Positions 1 to 8,230 of a DNA stretch of 64,000 nucleotides are shown here, in pieces. Below the pieces are notes generated by a model, which was not told the origin of the DNA, ran no database searches, and saw only the letters and a program-made list of their open reading frames with translations. Position numbers and translations under genes: made by a program. This stretch comes from Vulcanibacillus modesticaldus (GTDB lineage Bacteria > Bacillota > Bacilli > Tepidibacillales > Tepidibacillaceae): the NCBI RefSeq assembly GCF_001730235.1, contig NZ_MIJF01000024.1, positions 62,001 through 126,000 of the forward strand, given 5' to 3'. Each line of letters opens with the position of its first letter. Position 1 is the stretch's first letter.

Positions 1-80
1 TCATCAAGATGATCAAAGATGCTGGCAGAATTCCGATAGAAAGGGACACTCTATACAATACGATTAAAATATATAATTAA
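1..80 (+). CDS. mqnC: Dehypoxanthine futalosine cyclase MqnC, C-terminal end only
   Basis: Partial gene running in from the left edge, read from base 3 and ending in TAA at 78-80. The 25 visible residues include a RIPIERDTLYN stretch, which closely parallels the C-terminus of MqnE just downstream (KIPVERDTFYN). MqnC and MqnE are related radical SAM enzymes of the futalosine menaquinone pathway. MqnC cyclises dehypoxanthine futalosine and is often encoded next to mqnE. The identification rests on this short tail plus the neighbour, so MqnC is likely but another MqnE/CofH-type radical SAM enzyme is possible. Confidence 0.7.
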   Translation, partial: IKMIKDAGRIPIERDTLYNTIKIYN

Positions 81-98
81 TAATAAGGAGAGAAAAAG

Positions 99-1199
99 AT
101 GGGCTTACTTATTCAAGATAAATCTTTACAACCGATTATTGAGAAGGTTAAAAATGGTGAACGTTTAACTTTAGAAGATGGAATAACTTTATATCAATCA
201 CCTGATATTCTTACAATCGCTCAACTAGCTAATGAAGTGAATTTGAATAAGAACGGTAACAAAGTTTATTTTATCCAAAATCTTTATATTAATCCTACCA
301 ACGTTTGTGAAGCCCATTGTAAGTTCTGTGGTTATCGAAGAGACCCTAATGAAGACGGCGCTTACACAATGAGTATGGATGAATTATTACAATATGTTTC
401 TGAACGATATACTGATAAAATACGCGAATTCCATATTGTCGGCGGGCATAATCATACGGTTGACTTTAGTTATTATGTAGATACAATAAAAACCCTCAAA
501 AAAAATTATCCTGATGTTACTATTAAGGCATACTCTGGGGCAGAAATCGTCTTTTTCTCACAAATATCTGGTCTATCAGTAGAAGAAGTTTTAAATGAAC
601 TTGTAAAGGCTGGCTTAGATACCCTTCCTGGAGGCGGAGCAGAAATTTTAACAGAACGCTATCGCTTAAAAATGAGTCCAGACAAAGCAACAACCCAAGA
701 GTGGCTAGACGTGCATGAAACCGCCCATAAAATGGGATTAAAAACACATGCTACCATGCTTTATGGTTCAATCGAAACCCTTGAAGAACGACTTATCCAT
801 ATGATTCGTCTACGGGAATTACAGGATAAACATCATGGATTTCTTGTATTCATACCATTAGCAATCCAACCAAAGAAAGTTACGGCATCATTAAAGCAAA
901 GAACTTCTGCTTTTGATGACCTTAAAACGGTAGCTATTAGTCGTCTAATGTTAGACAATTTTGATCACATAAAATCTTATTGGATAAATATAGGTACTCA
1001 GCTTACTCAAATGTCTTTAAGTTTTGGAGCTTCAGACGTTCATGGAACACTGATTGAAGAAAGAATTAGCCATTCTGTTGGAGCAGTAACCCAATCGGGA
1101 CTTACACGTGATGAACTTATTTGGTTGATTCAAGGTGCAAACAAAATCCCTGTTGAACGAGATACCTTTTACAATATTATAAAAGTTTATCAAAAATAG
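99..1199 (+). CDS. mqnE: Aminofutalosine synthase MqnE (radical SAM)
   Basis: Radical SAM enzyme that makes aminofutalosine from 3-[(1-carboxyvinyl)oxy]benzoate, an early step of futalosine-route menaquinone synthesis in the cytoplasm. The CxxxCxxC cluster motif is visible (C70, C74, C77 in CEAHCKFC), followed by the family blocks FHIVGGHN, LPGGGAEIL and ATMLYGSIETLEER. The length of 366 aa is normal. ATG follows an AAGGAG ribosome site at 85-90, 18 nt after the upstream mqnC end, so the two form an operon. Most Bacillus species make menaquinone by the Men pathway instead, so this gene is informative about the lineage. Identification is firm. Confidence 0.93.
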   Translation: MGLLIQDKSLQPIIEKVKNGERLTLEDGITLYQSPDILTIAQLANEVNLNKNGNKVYFIQNLYINPTNVCEAHCKFCGYRRDPNEDGAYTMSMDELLQYVSERYTDKIREFHIVGGHNHTVDFSYYVDTIKTLKKNYPDVTIKAYSGAEIVFFSQISGLSVEEVLNELVKAGLDTLPGGGAEILTERYRLKMSPDKATTQEWLDVHETAHKMGLKTHATMLYGSIETLEERLIHMIRLRELQDKHHGFLVFIPLAIQPKKVTASLKQRTSAFDDLKTVAISRLMLDNFDHIKSYWINIGTQLTQMSLSFGASDVHGTLIEERISHSVGAVTQSGLTRDELIWLIQGANKIPVERDTFYNIIKVYQK

Positions 1200-1200
1200 A

Positions 1201-1227
1201 GGACTGCCACATATCGGCAGTCCATTT
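1201..1227. terminator. Bidirectional terminator between mqnE and yuzB
   Basis: Inverted repeat GGACTGCC (1201-1208) / GGCAGTCC (1216-1223) with a 7-nt loop, a T-run after it on the + strand and an A-rich stretch before it. It lies between the convergent mqnE and yuzB and can serve both. Confidence 0.85.
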
Positions 1228-1458
1228 TTAAATACTTTTTTCAACTTTTTCCTCGATTTTTGCAATTAATTCATCTGGGTCAGTAGCTTCGATATATTCT
1301 CCATTTAAAAGGACATAAGGATTAGTACCGCATTTTTCACAATGTCCTAGGCAATTATTTTCTACAATATCATACTTTGGATTTTGCTCAAATTTTTTAA
1401 CTACTTTTTCTGTTCCAAATTGGTAATTATGAGTGCAAAGTTCAATTAATTGTCCCAT
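1228..1458 (-). CDS. yuzB: YuzB-like DUF1450 small cysteine-rich protein
   Basis: Protein of 76 aa matching the DUF1450/YuzB family of Bacillota: an N-terminal IELC start and a central NNCLGHCEKCGTNPYVLLNGE block with three closely spaced cysteines, then an acidic helix. The fold is expected to be thioredoxin-like. The cysteines suggest metal or Fe-S binding, but no function is established. ATG follows an AAGGGG-type ribosome site. In Bacillus subtilis yuzB sits beside yutI, as it does here (divergent), which supports the assignment and hints at a link with Fe-S metabolism. Confidence 0.8.
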   Translation of the reverse strand: MGQLIELCTHNYQFGTEKVVKKFEQNPKYDIVENNCLGHCEKCGTNPYVLLNGEYIEATDPDELIAKIEEKVEKSI

Positions 1459-1587
1459 ATCCCATTCCCCTTTTTTAATGTATTTTTTTAATAATATATT
1501 TTTTTGTTTACTAATTTAGTTTATCACTATCTTACTCATTCAAACAATAGCTAAAAATACTTACCATAAAAAAAGCAAAATTTAGCT

Positions 1588-1602
1588 AACAGTTGGCAAC
1601 TG
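1588..1602. promoter_or_regulatory. Palindrome upstream of yutI
   Basis: Perfect palindrome CAGTTG-G-CAACTG at about 1590-1602, about 100 bp upstream of yutI and directly after TTTAGCTAAC (1581-1590), which also occurs upstream of the SufR-like gene. It looks like an operator for a dimeric regulator; which one is unknown. Confidence 0.3.
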
Positions 1603-1704
1603 GTTAAACTAGTGCTTATATGGTAAAATACTATCTATATGAGATTGAGCACTTTGTCATATAATATAATTGCTCTTAAATTTAAATGAAAGGAGATCAT
1701 TTAT

Positions 1705-1935
1705 ATGGCTTTATATGATGATGTAAAAAATGTTATCGATAAATTACGTCCTTTTTTACAACGTGATGGCGGGGATTGTGAACTTGTAGCTGTCGAAGAT
1801 GGTATCGTTAAAGTAAGGTTAGTTGGTGCATGTGGCTCATGTCCTGGAGCAACCATGACTCTAAAGAATGGAATTGAGCGTGCTCTTAAGGAAGAGCTAC
1901 CTGGTCAAATCGTAGAAGTTCAACAAGTTCGATAA
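1705..1935 (+). CDS. yutI: NifU-like Fe-S scaffold protein YutI (Nfu domain)
   Basis: Protein of 76 aa consisting of a single NifU C-terminal (Nfu) domain: [19 protein letters not shown], then the cluster-binding CxxC in [15 protein letters not shown]. Nfu proteins carry [4Fe-4S] clusters and deliver them to target enzymes in the cytoplasm. It is shorter than many YutI proteins but contains the whole domain. A strong AAAGGAG ribosome site precedes the ATG. It is monocistronic, with a terminator directly after. It works downstream of the SUF system at 50-55 kb. Confidence 0.92.
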   Translation: MALYDDVKNVIDKLRPFLQRDGGDCELVAVEDGIVKVRLVGACGSCPGATMTLKNGIERALKEELPGQIVEVQQVR

Positions 1936-1976
1936 TATTTTTTAACCTATACAAAATTAATATCAGTAATTTCTCT

Positions 1977-2016
1977 AATGATAAAAGTCTCTGTACATCC
2001 AGAGACTTTTATCATT
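1977..2016. terminator. Strong bidirectional terminator yutI / hydroxyacid dehydrogenase
   Basis: Perfect 17-bp stem (1977-1993 with 2000-2016) and 6-nt loop between convergent genes. A and T tracts in the stem base serve both strands. Confidence 0.88.
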
Positions 2017-2025
2017 AATATTTAT

Positions 2026-3003
2026 TTATTCCAATACTTCTATATTAACAATATTTGGAGATTCTTTTTTGATCAGAGCATCGATCAAATTATTTACTGC
2101 CATAATCGCCATATTTTTTCTAGTTTTAATACTGGCACTACCAATATGAGGTATTGCCACAACGTTTTCTAATTGTAAAAGCGGATGATCGATAGGAACA
2201 GGTTCTTGTCTGAATACATCTAATCCCGCTGCCCAAATCTTTTTATTAATTAATGCATCATAAAGAGCTTCTTCATCTACAGTTGCACCCCTAGAAACAT
2301 TGATGAAGACAGCAGAGGATTTCATCAATTCGAATTCTCGCTTACCGATTAGGTTAGTAGTTTCTGGTGTTAATGGTGTTAGCAGTACGATAAAATCTGA
2401 TTCTTTTAACAGTTCGTCTAAAGAACGATATTCAGCATTTAATTTTTTTTCAACCTCTGGTCTGCGATTACGATTATGATACAAAATTTTCATATCAAAA
2501 CCAGTAGCTCTTTTAGCAACTGCTTCACCGATTCTTCCCATTCCAATAATACCTATAGTAGCTCCATAAATATCTTGCCCAGCCATCAACATCGGACTCC
2601 ATTTAGTCCATTTACCTTCAAGCACATAACGATTTGCTTCACTAATTCTTCTTGCAGTAGTCATCAACAAACCAAATGTAAGGTCCGCAGTTGCTTCACT
2701 TAATACCCCAGGAGTATTTGTTACAATGATACCCTTTTCAGTTGCAGATTGTAAGTCGATATTATCATAACCAACTGCCATTGTGGATATTGCTTTGAGA
2801 TTTTCGGCTTGATTGATCAATTCGCTATCGATTTTATCTGTTAACATTATCAACAATCCATCAGCTTTTTTAGCCTCTTCTAATAGTATCTCTCTTGGTA
2901 CTACCCGATCTTCTTCCCAAACTTTTACTTCAAAGGAGTTTTTTAATAATTCAACTGATTCTTCAGAAATCTTTCTGGTTACAAAAACATATGGTTTTGC
3001 CAT
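2026..3003 (-). CDS. D-2-hydroxyacid dehydrogenase (glyoxylate/hydroxypyruvate reductase type)
   Basis: NAD(P)H-dependent D-2-hydroxyacid dehydrogenase of 325 aa. It most resembles the GyaR/hydroxypyruvate reductase group, which reduces glyoxylate or hydroxypyruvate. The nucleotide-binding GxGxxG is at 154-159 (GMGRIG). The catalytic Arg-Glu-His relay is complete: R238 in VSRGATVD, E267 in RQEPVP and H286 in PHIGSAS. Length fits the family. It stands alone on the minus strand between terminator 1977-2016 and the divergent yutG. Exact substrate cannot be read from sequence; a phosphoglycerate dehydrogenase is unlikely because there is no ACT domain. Confidence 0.87.
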   Translation of the reverse strand: MAKPYVFVTRKISEESVELLKNSFEVKVWEEDRVVPREILLEEAKKADGLLIMLTDKIDSELINQAENLKAISTMAVGYDNIDLQSATEKGIIVTNTPGVLSEATADLTFGLLMTTARRISEANRYVLEGKWTKWSPMLMAGQDIYGATIGIIGMGRIGEAVAKRATGFDMKILYHNRNRRPEVEKKLNAEYRSLDELLKESDFIVLLTPLTPETTNLIGKREFELMKSSAVFINVSRGATVDEEALYDALINKKIWAAGLDVFRQEPVPIDHPLLQLENVVAIPHIGSASIKTRKNMAIMAVNNLIDALIKKESPNIVNIEVLE

Positions 3004-3125
3004 TCAACTATCACTCCTATCCTTTCAATATCACAATTAAATAATAACATAATTAGATACTCTAATTTTAATTAAAATTAATAACTATGGACATACTATG
3101 AACAAATGTATGAGGAGCGATCTAT

Positions 3126-3638
3126 ATGGAGCAAGATTATAAAACATCAGATGAAGAAGTTTATCAAAGTACCTTAAGATTATTAAAAGAACGTGGAGTG
3201 ACTACTTGGGATATCGCTGAGCTAGTCCATTTTTTACAGTCTAAATACTTTTCTAAGATTACGATTGATATCTGTGAACAACATGTTAAAAAAGTATTAA
3301 TGAAACGTGAAGTTCAAAATGCAGTAATTACGGGAATTCAGTTAGATAAATTGGCCGAGAAACAAGCTTTAGAATCCCCCCTATTAGAAATGTTAATCCA
3401 TGATGAAAGTCTATATGGTATTGATGAAATTATCTCATTATCAATAGTTAACGTTTATGGTAGTATTGGATTTACTAATTATGGTTATATAGATAAAATG
3501 AAACCAGGGATATTAGCTAAATTAAATGAACATGAGAATGGACAAGTAAATACTTTCTTAGATGATATAGTTGGGGCAATAGCCGCTGCAGCATCAAGCC
3601 GTATTGCTCATAATTGGTCAAAGATAGAAAAGGAATAA
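3126..3638 (+). CDS. yutG: Phosphatidylglycerophosphatase A family protein YutG
   Basis: Protein of 170 aa of the PgpA/YutG family. The diagnostic C-terminal half is intact: DESLYGIDEIISLSIVNVYG, TNYGYIDKMKPG, and FLDDIVGAIAAAASSRIAH. PgpA enzymes dephosphorylate phosphatidylglycerophosphate; the Bacillus YutG group is small and lacks long membrane segments. ATG is preceded by GAGGAGCGAT. It is a single-gene unit ending at a strong terminator. The family is sure; the exact phosphatase role in this organism is inferred from the family. Confidence 0.88.
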   Translation: MEQDYKTSDEEVYQSTLRLLKERGVTTWDIAELVHFLQSKYFSKITIDICEQHVKKVLMKREVQNAVITGIQLDKLAEKQALESPLLEMLIHDESLYGIDEIISLSIVNVYGSIGFTNYGYIDKMKPGILAKLNEHENGQVNTFLDDIVGAIAAAASSRIAHNWSKIEKE

Positions 3639-3676
3639 AAAAAGCTAACTTTGGTTTTAACAAAGTTTAGCTTTTT
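3638..3676. terminator. Bidirectional terminator yutG / sufR-like gene
   Basis: Stem AAAAAGCTAACTTTG / CAAAGTTTAGCTTTTT (3638-3653 and 3661-3676) with one bulged T, between convergent genes. Ends in T-runs on both strands. Confidence 0.85.
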
Positions 3677-3689
3677 AGTTTTATCAAAT

Positions 3690-4319
3690 CTATTTTTTAT
3701 TTTTGATATGATAAACACAATAGGTATCCCCACGCCCCATGCAGGATAAATTTTTAACTTCTGTATTTAAAATATTTTCGAAAAGTTTTTTCTCTCCGTC
3801 ACAAGCTTGATTATATTGTCTGGATATCTCGAATATTGGACAATTGTATTCTTTGAGTAAAAATCCATTATCAACTTTTTCAAGTTCAACGATGTATCCT
3901 CTTTCGTTTTGAATATTAACTAGAGCGTTAACTTTTTCCTCAAGATCAGTTAAACCATGCATTTTTTTTGCATAAGCTTCCCTAAGCTTTTTTTCTCTTC
4001 TTTCAAATATCTTGTCTATCTTTTCTTTACCCTCTTCTTCAAAGATACCGGCTAAGATATCATCGGCTAAATTTTTATAAGCCTTCGGAAAATGATTTTC
4101 TGCCTTATCTGTTAAGGAATACAAATTCGTAGGTCTCCCCATAGCCTGTCTAACGATGGAAGCCTTAATTAACTCGTCCCGTTCTAATGTATTTAAATGG
4201 CGTCTAACAGCCATCTCTGTAATTCCTAACCCTTTAGAAATTTCACTAACTGTCATTGACCCATTCGTTTTTAACATCATCATGATTTCTTCTCTAGTTG
4301 TCAAAGTATCCTTCTTCAT
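3690..4319 (-). CDS. SufR-like winged-helix regulator with four C-terminal cysteines
   Basis: Protein of 209 aa in the COG2345/SufR-like group. The N-terminal winged helix (about 8-70) has the recognition helix in TEMAVRRHLNTLERDELI and wing GRPTNLYSLT. A coiled-coil stretch (about 95-135) follows. The C-terminal domain carries C160, C173, C193 and C201; the first pair has the C-x12-C spacing known from SufR. SufR proteins use an Fe-S cluster to repress Fe-S assembly genes. Here suf is 46 kb away, but a motif in this gene's own promoter recurs at rubrerythrin. The cluster and targets are inferred. Confidence 0.75.
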   Translation of the reverse strand: MKKDTLTTREEIMMMLKTNGSMTVSEISKGLGITEMAVRRHLNTLERDELIKASIVRQAMGRPTNLYSLTDKAENHFPKAYKNLADDILAGIFEEEGKEKIDKIFERREKKLREAYAKKMHGLTDLEEKVNALVNIQNERGYIVELEKVDNGFLLKEYNCPIFEISRQYNQACDGEKKLFENILNTEVKNLSCMGRGDTYCVYHIKNKK

Positions 4320-4343
4320 AATCTCACCTGCCCTTCAATTACT

Positions 4344-4372
4344 ATTTTAGCTAACTTTAAGAAATAAGTAAA
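4344..4372 (-). promoter_or_regulatory. Promoter and putative autoregulatory site of the SufR-like gene
   Basis: On the minus strand TTTACT (4367-4372), a 17-bp spacer and TAAAAT (4344-4349). The spacer holds CTAACTTTA-AGAAA (plus-strand reading, 4351-4364), which recurs over the rubrerythrin -10. The palindrome TTAGCTAA overlaps the -10 edge. Confidence 0.5.
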
Positions 4373-4402
4373 TTTTTTATACATTTAATTATATAAATTT
4401 TT

Positions 4403-4837
4403 TTAACCCAATTCTTTGCGTAAATACTCATAAACGTACTTTTCAAAATTTGAAATCGCATTGTACATTTCTTTAAACAATTGAAATAAATAATTATAAT
4501 TCAAGCGGGTATAATCGTGAACTAAATTTTTCCGAAATTCAACTAGCTGCTTTAACTTTATCGCTTCTTCATCTGGGATAACACGTTCATCATTTAGTAT
4601 TTCAATTATATCAACATAGCTACCTGGATCACGCATTATAAAACCGTCTATTAGATAATTCCCTACATCAACTATAGATTCTACAGAAATATGCATTGCC
4701 CTCTCAAGGGCTAATGTAGCAAACTTATCTTCAATAAATTGTTCTTGTGAATAATTCAATATTGGTCTAACTATTTCAAGAACCTGTTTGAGATTGTTCA
4801 ATATTTCCTCAATTTTCTTGCGATTAACGTTATACAT
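4403..4837 (-). CDS. yutE: HepT-like HEPN-domain protein YutE (DUF86)
   Basis: All-helical protein of 144 aa of the DUF86/HepT family, matching YutE. The HEPN ribonuclease motif RX4HXY is intact (R102, H107, Y109 in RKNLVHDY). HepT toxins cleave or modify RNA and are normally paired with an MntA nucleotidyltransferase antitoxin. No nucleotidyltransferase gene is adjacent here, so this is an orphan copy. That matches YutE in Bacillus, where it is a housekeeping-region gene. ATG follows AAGGAGAGAG. RNase activity is a family inference. Confidence 0.78.
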   Translation of the reverse strand: MYNVNRKKIEEILNNLKQVLEIVRPILNYSQEQFIEDKFATLALERAMHISVESIVDVGNYLIDGFIMRDPGSYVDIIEILNDERVIPDEEAIKLKQLVEFRKNLVHDYTRLNYNYLFQLFKEMYNAISNFEKYVYEYLRKELG

Positions 4838-5016
4838 TGATTCTCTCTCCTTAATTTAAATTAACCACAATCAAGACTTTAATACTAGCATAGAAAATAT
4901 TGTAGCAAGTGACAACAATTTAATCGATATTTTAAAATGATTTTTTAATTTTTGCACAACTAGCACATCTATTCTGTTAAAATAATTATGAAAATATACT
5001 GAAAGAAGTGACAGAA

Positions 5017-5985
5017 TTGGAACGAGAATTAGCATTAGAAATCGTTAGAGTAACAGAGGTAGCAGCATTGGCATCCTCCCAATGGATGGGAAGAGGCAAA
5101 AAAAATGAAGCAGATAATGCCGCTACTACTGCAATGCGTGCCATGTTTGATTCCGTGGCGATGAATGGAACCGTTGTTATCGGTGAAGGAGAATTGGATG
5201 AAGCACCAATGCTATATATTGGTGAAAAATTGGGAAATGCCAAATACCCGGAAGTCGATGTGGCAGTAGATCCACTCGAAGGTACCAATATCGTAGCTAA
5301 GGGTTCAACAAATGCAATGGCTGTTATCGCTGTTGCCGATAAAGGGAACTTGTTACATGCACCTGATATGTATATGCAAAAAATTGCTGTTGGACCAAAT
5401 GCTGCGGGAAAAATTAACTTAGATGACCCGCTTGAAAAAACTTTGGAAACAATTGCAAGAGCTAACAATAAACGAATCAAAGATCTAACTGTGATTATTC
5501 AAGAAAGAGATAGACACCAAGAGATTATTGAAAAAGTTAGAGATATTGGTGCAAGGGTTAAATTATTCGGCGATGGAGACGTAGGTGCAGCAATCGCTAC
5601 AGCATTTCCTGAAACAGGTATTGATTTATTCCTTGGAACTGGTGGAGCACCAGAAGGAGTTATATCGGCTGCCGCACTAAAAGCTTTGGGTGGAGAAATG
5701 CAAGGACGGTTGGTGCCAATGAATGATGAAGAATATCAAAGGTGTGTTAAAATGGGATTAAAAGATCCCCGACAACTTCTTAAGATGGAAGACTTAGTTA
5801 AAGGGGATGACGCAATCTTTGCAGCAACAGGGGTTACAGATGGAGAGCTATTAAAAGGGGTTAGATTTATGGGTGGTGATTTAGCAGAAACACACTCCAT
5901 AGTTATGAGGGCGAAAACTAAAACTATTCGCTTTATCCGAACAATTCATAGTTTACCCCACAAACCTCATTTAATCATGGACTAA
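5017..5985 (+). CDS. glpX: Class II fructose-1,6-bisphosphatase GlpX
   Basis: Hydrolyses fructose-1,6-bisphosphate in gluconeogenesis, a natural partner of growth on glycerol. Class II features: [15 protein letters not shown], the metal site [15 protein letters not shown], and [12 protein letters not shown] place the start at TTG 5017: it gives [14 protein letters not shown], like known GlpX N-termini, with GAAAGAAG at 5001-5008 as ribosome site. The in-frame GTG at 5008 leaves no spacing. Length is then 322 aa, normal. It is followed after 31 nt by an acetyltransferase, possibly in the same transcript. Confidence 0.93.
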   Translation: MERELALEIVRVTEVAALASSQWMGRGKKNEADNAATTAMRAMFDSVAMNGTVVIGEGELDEAPMLYIGEKLGNAKYPEVDVAVDPLEGTNIVAKGSTNAMAVIAVADKGNLLHAPDMYMQKIAVGPNAAGKINLDDPLEKTLETIARANNKRIKDLTVIIQERDRHQEIIEKVRDIGARVKLFGDGDVGAAIATAFPETGIDLFLGTGGAPEGVISAAALKALGGEMQGRLVPMNDEEYQRCVKMGLKDPRQLLKMEDLVKGDDAIFAATGVTDGELLKGVRFMGGDLAETHSIVMRAKTKTIRFIRTIHSLPHKPHLIMD

Positions 5986-6016
5986 TTAATTATTCTTATC
6001 TATCGGAGGAGATATT

Positions 6017-6460
6017 ATGGAAAAATTACAATTTGTCACAGAACAAGGATTCAACCAAGATATCAAGGAATTCTATATGAATGAGTGGCCATCAGCAAAT
6101 GAGGAAGTCTTCGGATTTACTGACCAATCTAAGTGGAAGATGGAAGAAAAGATGATAACAGCTAGGATCGATAATCAAATTGTAGGTGTTGCCCAATTTA
6201 GAATAATCGGTGGTGTTGGTTATTTAAGTACACTGCTTATTAAAGAAGAATTTCGGGGAAAAGGAGTCTTCGGACAAGCATTGCTTTCTGAATTTGAACA
6301 AATAGCCAAAGCAAAAAATTGCCATAAGCTATCTTTAAAATCGTATAAAAATAGTCGTGCTGCAAACTTTTTTGCAAAACATGGATATCAAGAAGAAGGT
6401 GTTTTGAAAAACGATATTCATGGAATTGACTGGGTTATGATGGCTAAGTATTCATTTTAA
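6017..6460 (+). CDS. GNAT-family N-acetyltransferase
   Basis: Protein of 147 aa with the GNAT core: beta strands YLSTLLIKEEF followed by the acetyl-CoA loop RGKGVFGQALL (motif A, R/QxxGxG/A), and the C-terminal motif B SRAANFFAKHGYQEEG. It transfers an acetyl group from acetyl-CoA to an unknown amine. A good GGAGGAG ribosome site precedes the ATG. It is placed 31 nt after glpX with no terminator between. The substrate cannot be inferred. Confidence 0.82.
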   Translation: MEKLQFVTEQGFNQDIKEFYMNEWPSANEEVFGFTDQSKWKMEEKMITARIDNQIVGVAQFRIIGGVGYLSTLLIKEEFRGKGVFGQALLSEFEQIAKAKNCHKLSLKSYKNSRAANFFAKHGYQEEGVLKNDIHGIDWVMMAKYSF

Positions 6461-6527
6461 TAGAGAAAATTTTAAAGTATAATATGGATAAATGCTAACC
6501 TTTTCCAATAACTAAGGGTGAAACAAT

Positions 6528-7388
6528 ATGAAATTAAATTTTAAATTAATAAAACTTATCGCCACAATATTTCCAATTACGATTATTATTGGACTAGAAT
6601 ATATTCGTCATGGATATTTGCAAAAAATTTGGCCACAAAAAGTCGTTACTACTACTGCTGTTGTAATATTAATTTTAGGTGTACTAATTTTTGCGAACGC
6701 TGTATTTGCCCTAATCGATCGGTTACTACTTGAGATAGAGAAGAGAAAACAAGCCGAATTTAGAGCACTTGCAACTTTAGAAGAAAGAGAGAGAATTGCT
6801 AGGGAGATGCACGACGGTATCTGTCAAGTTTTAAGCGTATTAAATCTAAAAACCCAAGCCTCCCAACATTACTTAGAAAATGAAAACTTACAAAAAACAA
6901 GGCAAGAAATACAAGAAGTCAGCAATATTATAAAAAAATTGTATGATGATGTTCGCCAAGGGATTTTTGACCTTAAGTTAGACTTAGCGGAACATAAAAA
7001 TTTTAAAGAAGTATTGGAGCACTACTTACAAGAATTTGCTGAAACAAATGGCATTGAGGTTAATTCAACTATTCCGAGTAATTTACCTATTGATGAGTTT
7101 TTTGAAATAAAAGTACAGCTAATTAGAATTGTTCAAGAGGCCCTATCCAATGTTAGAAAGCACGCTAATGCAAGTAAAGTTGAAGTAAAAATACAACAAC
7201 TGAATAACGGAAGTATCCAATTATTAATTAAGGATAATGGGCAAGGCTTTTTCAAAAATCAGATTAATATTAATAAAAAGTTCGGTTTGAAGATTATGAA
7301 GGAACGGGCTGAATCTATTGGTGGTAAATTTAAGATTGTTTCAAAAATTGGTGAAGGTACTAGTATTGTTATTAATTTAAAAATCTAG
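6528..7388 (+). CDS. NarL-partner type sensor histidine kinase (HisKA_3)
   Basis: Sensor kinase of 286 aa with two N-terminal membrane helices (about 8-26 and 40-64), a very short external loop and no visible PAS or GAF domain. The dimerisation/phosphorylation helix is ERERIAREMHDGICQ with H95, the HisKA_3 type of NarX/DegS/LiaS/NreB kinases. The ATPase domain shows ALSNVRKHANA (N box) and DNGQGF (G box). It lies 12 nt before its response regulator. The small sensor part suggests sensing in or near the membrane. The signal is unknown; control of the redox cassette downstream is inferred from position and an operator-like palindrome. Confidence 0.88.
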   Translation: MKLNFKLIKLIATIFPITIIIGLEYIRHGYLQKIWPQKVVTTTAVVILILGVLIFANAVFALIDRLLLEIEKRKQAEFRALATLEERERIAREMHDGICQVLSVLNLKTQASQHYLENENLQKTRQEIQEVSNIIKKLYDDVRQGIFDLKLDLAEHKNFKEVLEHYLQEFAETNGIEVNSTIPSNLPIDEFFEIKVQLIRIVQEALSNVRKHANASKVEVKIQQLNNGSIQLLIKDNGQGFFKNQININKKFGLKIMKERAESIGGKFKIVSKIGEGTSIVINLKI

Positions 7389-7400
7389 AGGTGCATTAAT

Positions 7401-8063
7401 TTGAGTTTAAGATTGCTACTGTGTGATGACCACTCACTGTTTAGGCAAGGACTAAAAACTTTAATTGAACTTAAATCTGATATGATTATTGTTGGTGAGG
7501 CAAAAAATGGTTTGGAAGCTATTGAAAAATGCCGGATTTTAAAACCAGACTTTGTCTTACTCGATATTGAAATGCCAAAATTAAACGGTATTGAAACCGT
7601 AAAAATTATCAAAAATGAATTTCCTGATATAAAAATAATCATACTCACAATTTCAGAAAAGGATTTAAATTTATACCAAGCCTTAAAATATGGTGCTGAT
7701 GGGTATTTATTGAAAAATTTAGAAATTGAAGAATTGGTCAAGTTAATTTATGATGTTGAAGCTGGACAAACTGTTATTTCACCACAAATAGCTGGTAAAG
7801 TTTTAAAAGAACTATCTGATGTATTAACACCAGAAGAAAAACCAAGTAAATATCAAACATTAACTGACAGAGAACAAGAAGTATTACAACTAGTTGCCAC
7901 AGGAATATCAAATAAACAAATAGCTGAAAGAATAAATATTTCAGAGAACACAGTGAAAAAACATTTACGAAATATATTGCATAAACTTCAATTAAAAAGT
8001 AGAAGCGAAATAATAAGCTACGCTTATTCAGAAGGTATTATCGATGAAAATCAAAATCAATAA
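7401..8063 (+). CDS. NarL/FixJ-family response regulator
   Basis: Response regulator of 220 aa partnered with the preceding kinase. The receiver domain has the acidic pair D9/D10, phospho-acceptor D55 (VLLDIEMPK), the switch threonine in ILTISEK and the conserved lysine in GYLLKN. The C-terminal LuxR/NarL helix-turn-helix is LTDREQEVLQLVATG with NKQIAERINISENTVKKHLR. TTG start with AGAGGTG ribosome site at 7387-7393. A terminator follows, so the pair is its own transcript. The likely target is the palindrome at 8134-8145 before the redox cassette (inference). Confidence 0.92.
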   Translation: MSLRLLLCDDHSLFRQGLKTLIELKSDMIIVGEAKNGLEAIEKCRILKPDFVLLDIEMPKLNGIETVKIIKNEFPDIKIIILTISEKDLNLYQALKYGADGYLLKNLEIEELVKLIYDVEAGQTVISPQIAGKVLKELSDVLTPEEKPSKYQTLTDREQEVLQLVATGISNKQIAERINISENTVKKHLRNILHKLQLKSRSEIISYAYSEGIIDENQNQ

Positions 8064-8067
8064 AAGG

Positions 8068-8098
8068 CCTATTCATTCCAAAATGAATAGGTTTTTTA
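8068..8098 (+). terminator. Terminator of the two-component operon
   Basis: Stem CCTATTCATT (8068-8077) / AATGAATAGG (8082-8091), 4-nt loop, then TTTTTT. Separates the regulator pair from the next operon. Confidence 0.9.
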
Positions 8099-8133
8099 TT
8101 GATCAAGTAATCAATTGGTGTACTAAAAAAATC

Positions 8134-8177
8134 ACCCTCAAGGGTAATAGAAATTTTCTGTATTATCTGACTATAAT
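8134..8177 (+). promoter_or_regulatory. Candidate NarL-type operator and promoter of the redox cassette
   Basis: Perfect palindrome ACCCT-CA-AGGGT (8134-8145), resembling the 7-2-7 inverted repeats bound by NarL-family regulators, and a consensus TATAAT at 8172-8177. No good -35 is present, as is typical of activated promoters. If transcription starts near 8184, the palindrome is centred at about -44, a usual activator position. Confidence 0.55.
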
Positions 8178-8230
8178 AAAGATGGAATTACTAATAATTT
8201 AATTGAACAAATATTATAGGAGGTGACGTT

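Noticed and set aside
1645-1670. Promoter of yutI from TTGAGC and TATAAT
   Set aside because: Spacing between the elements is 14 bp or less, so a confident call is not possible.
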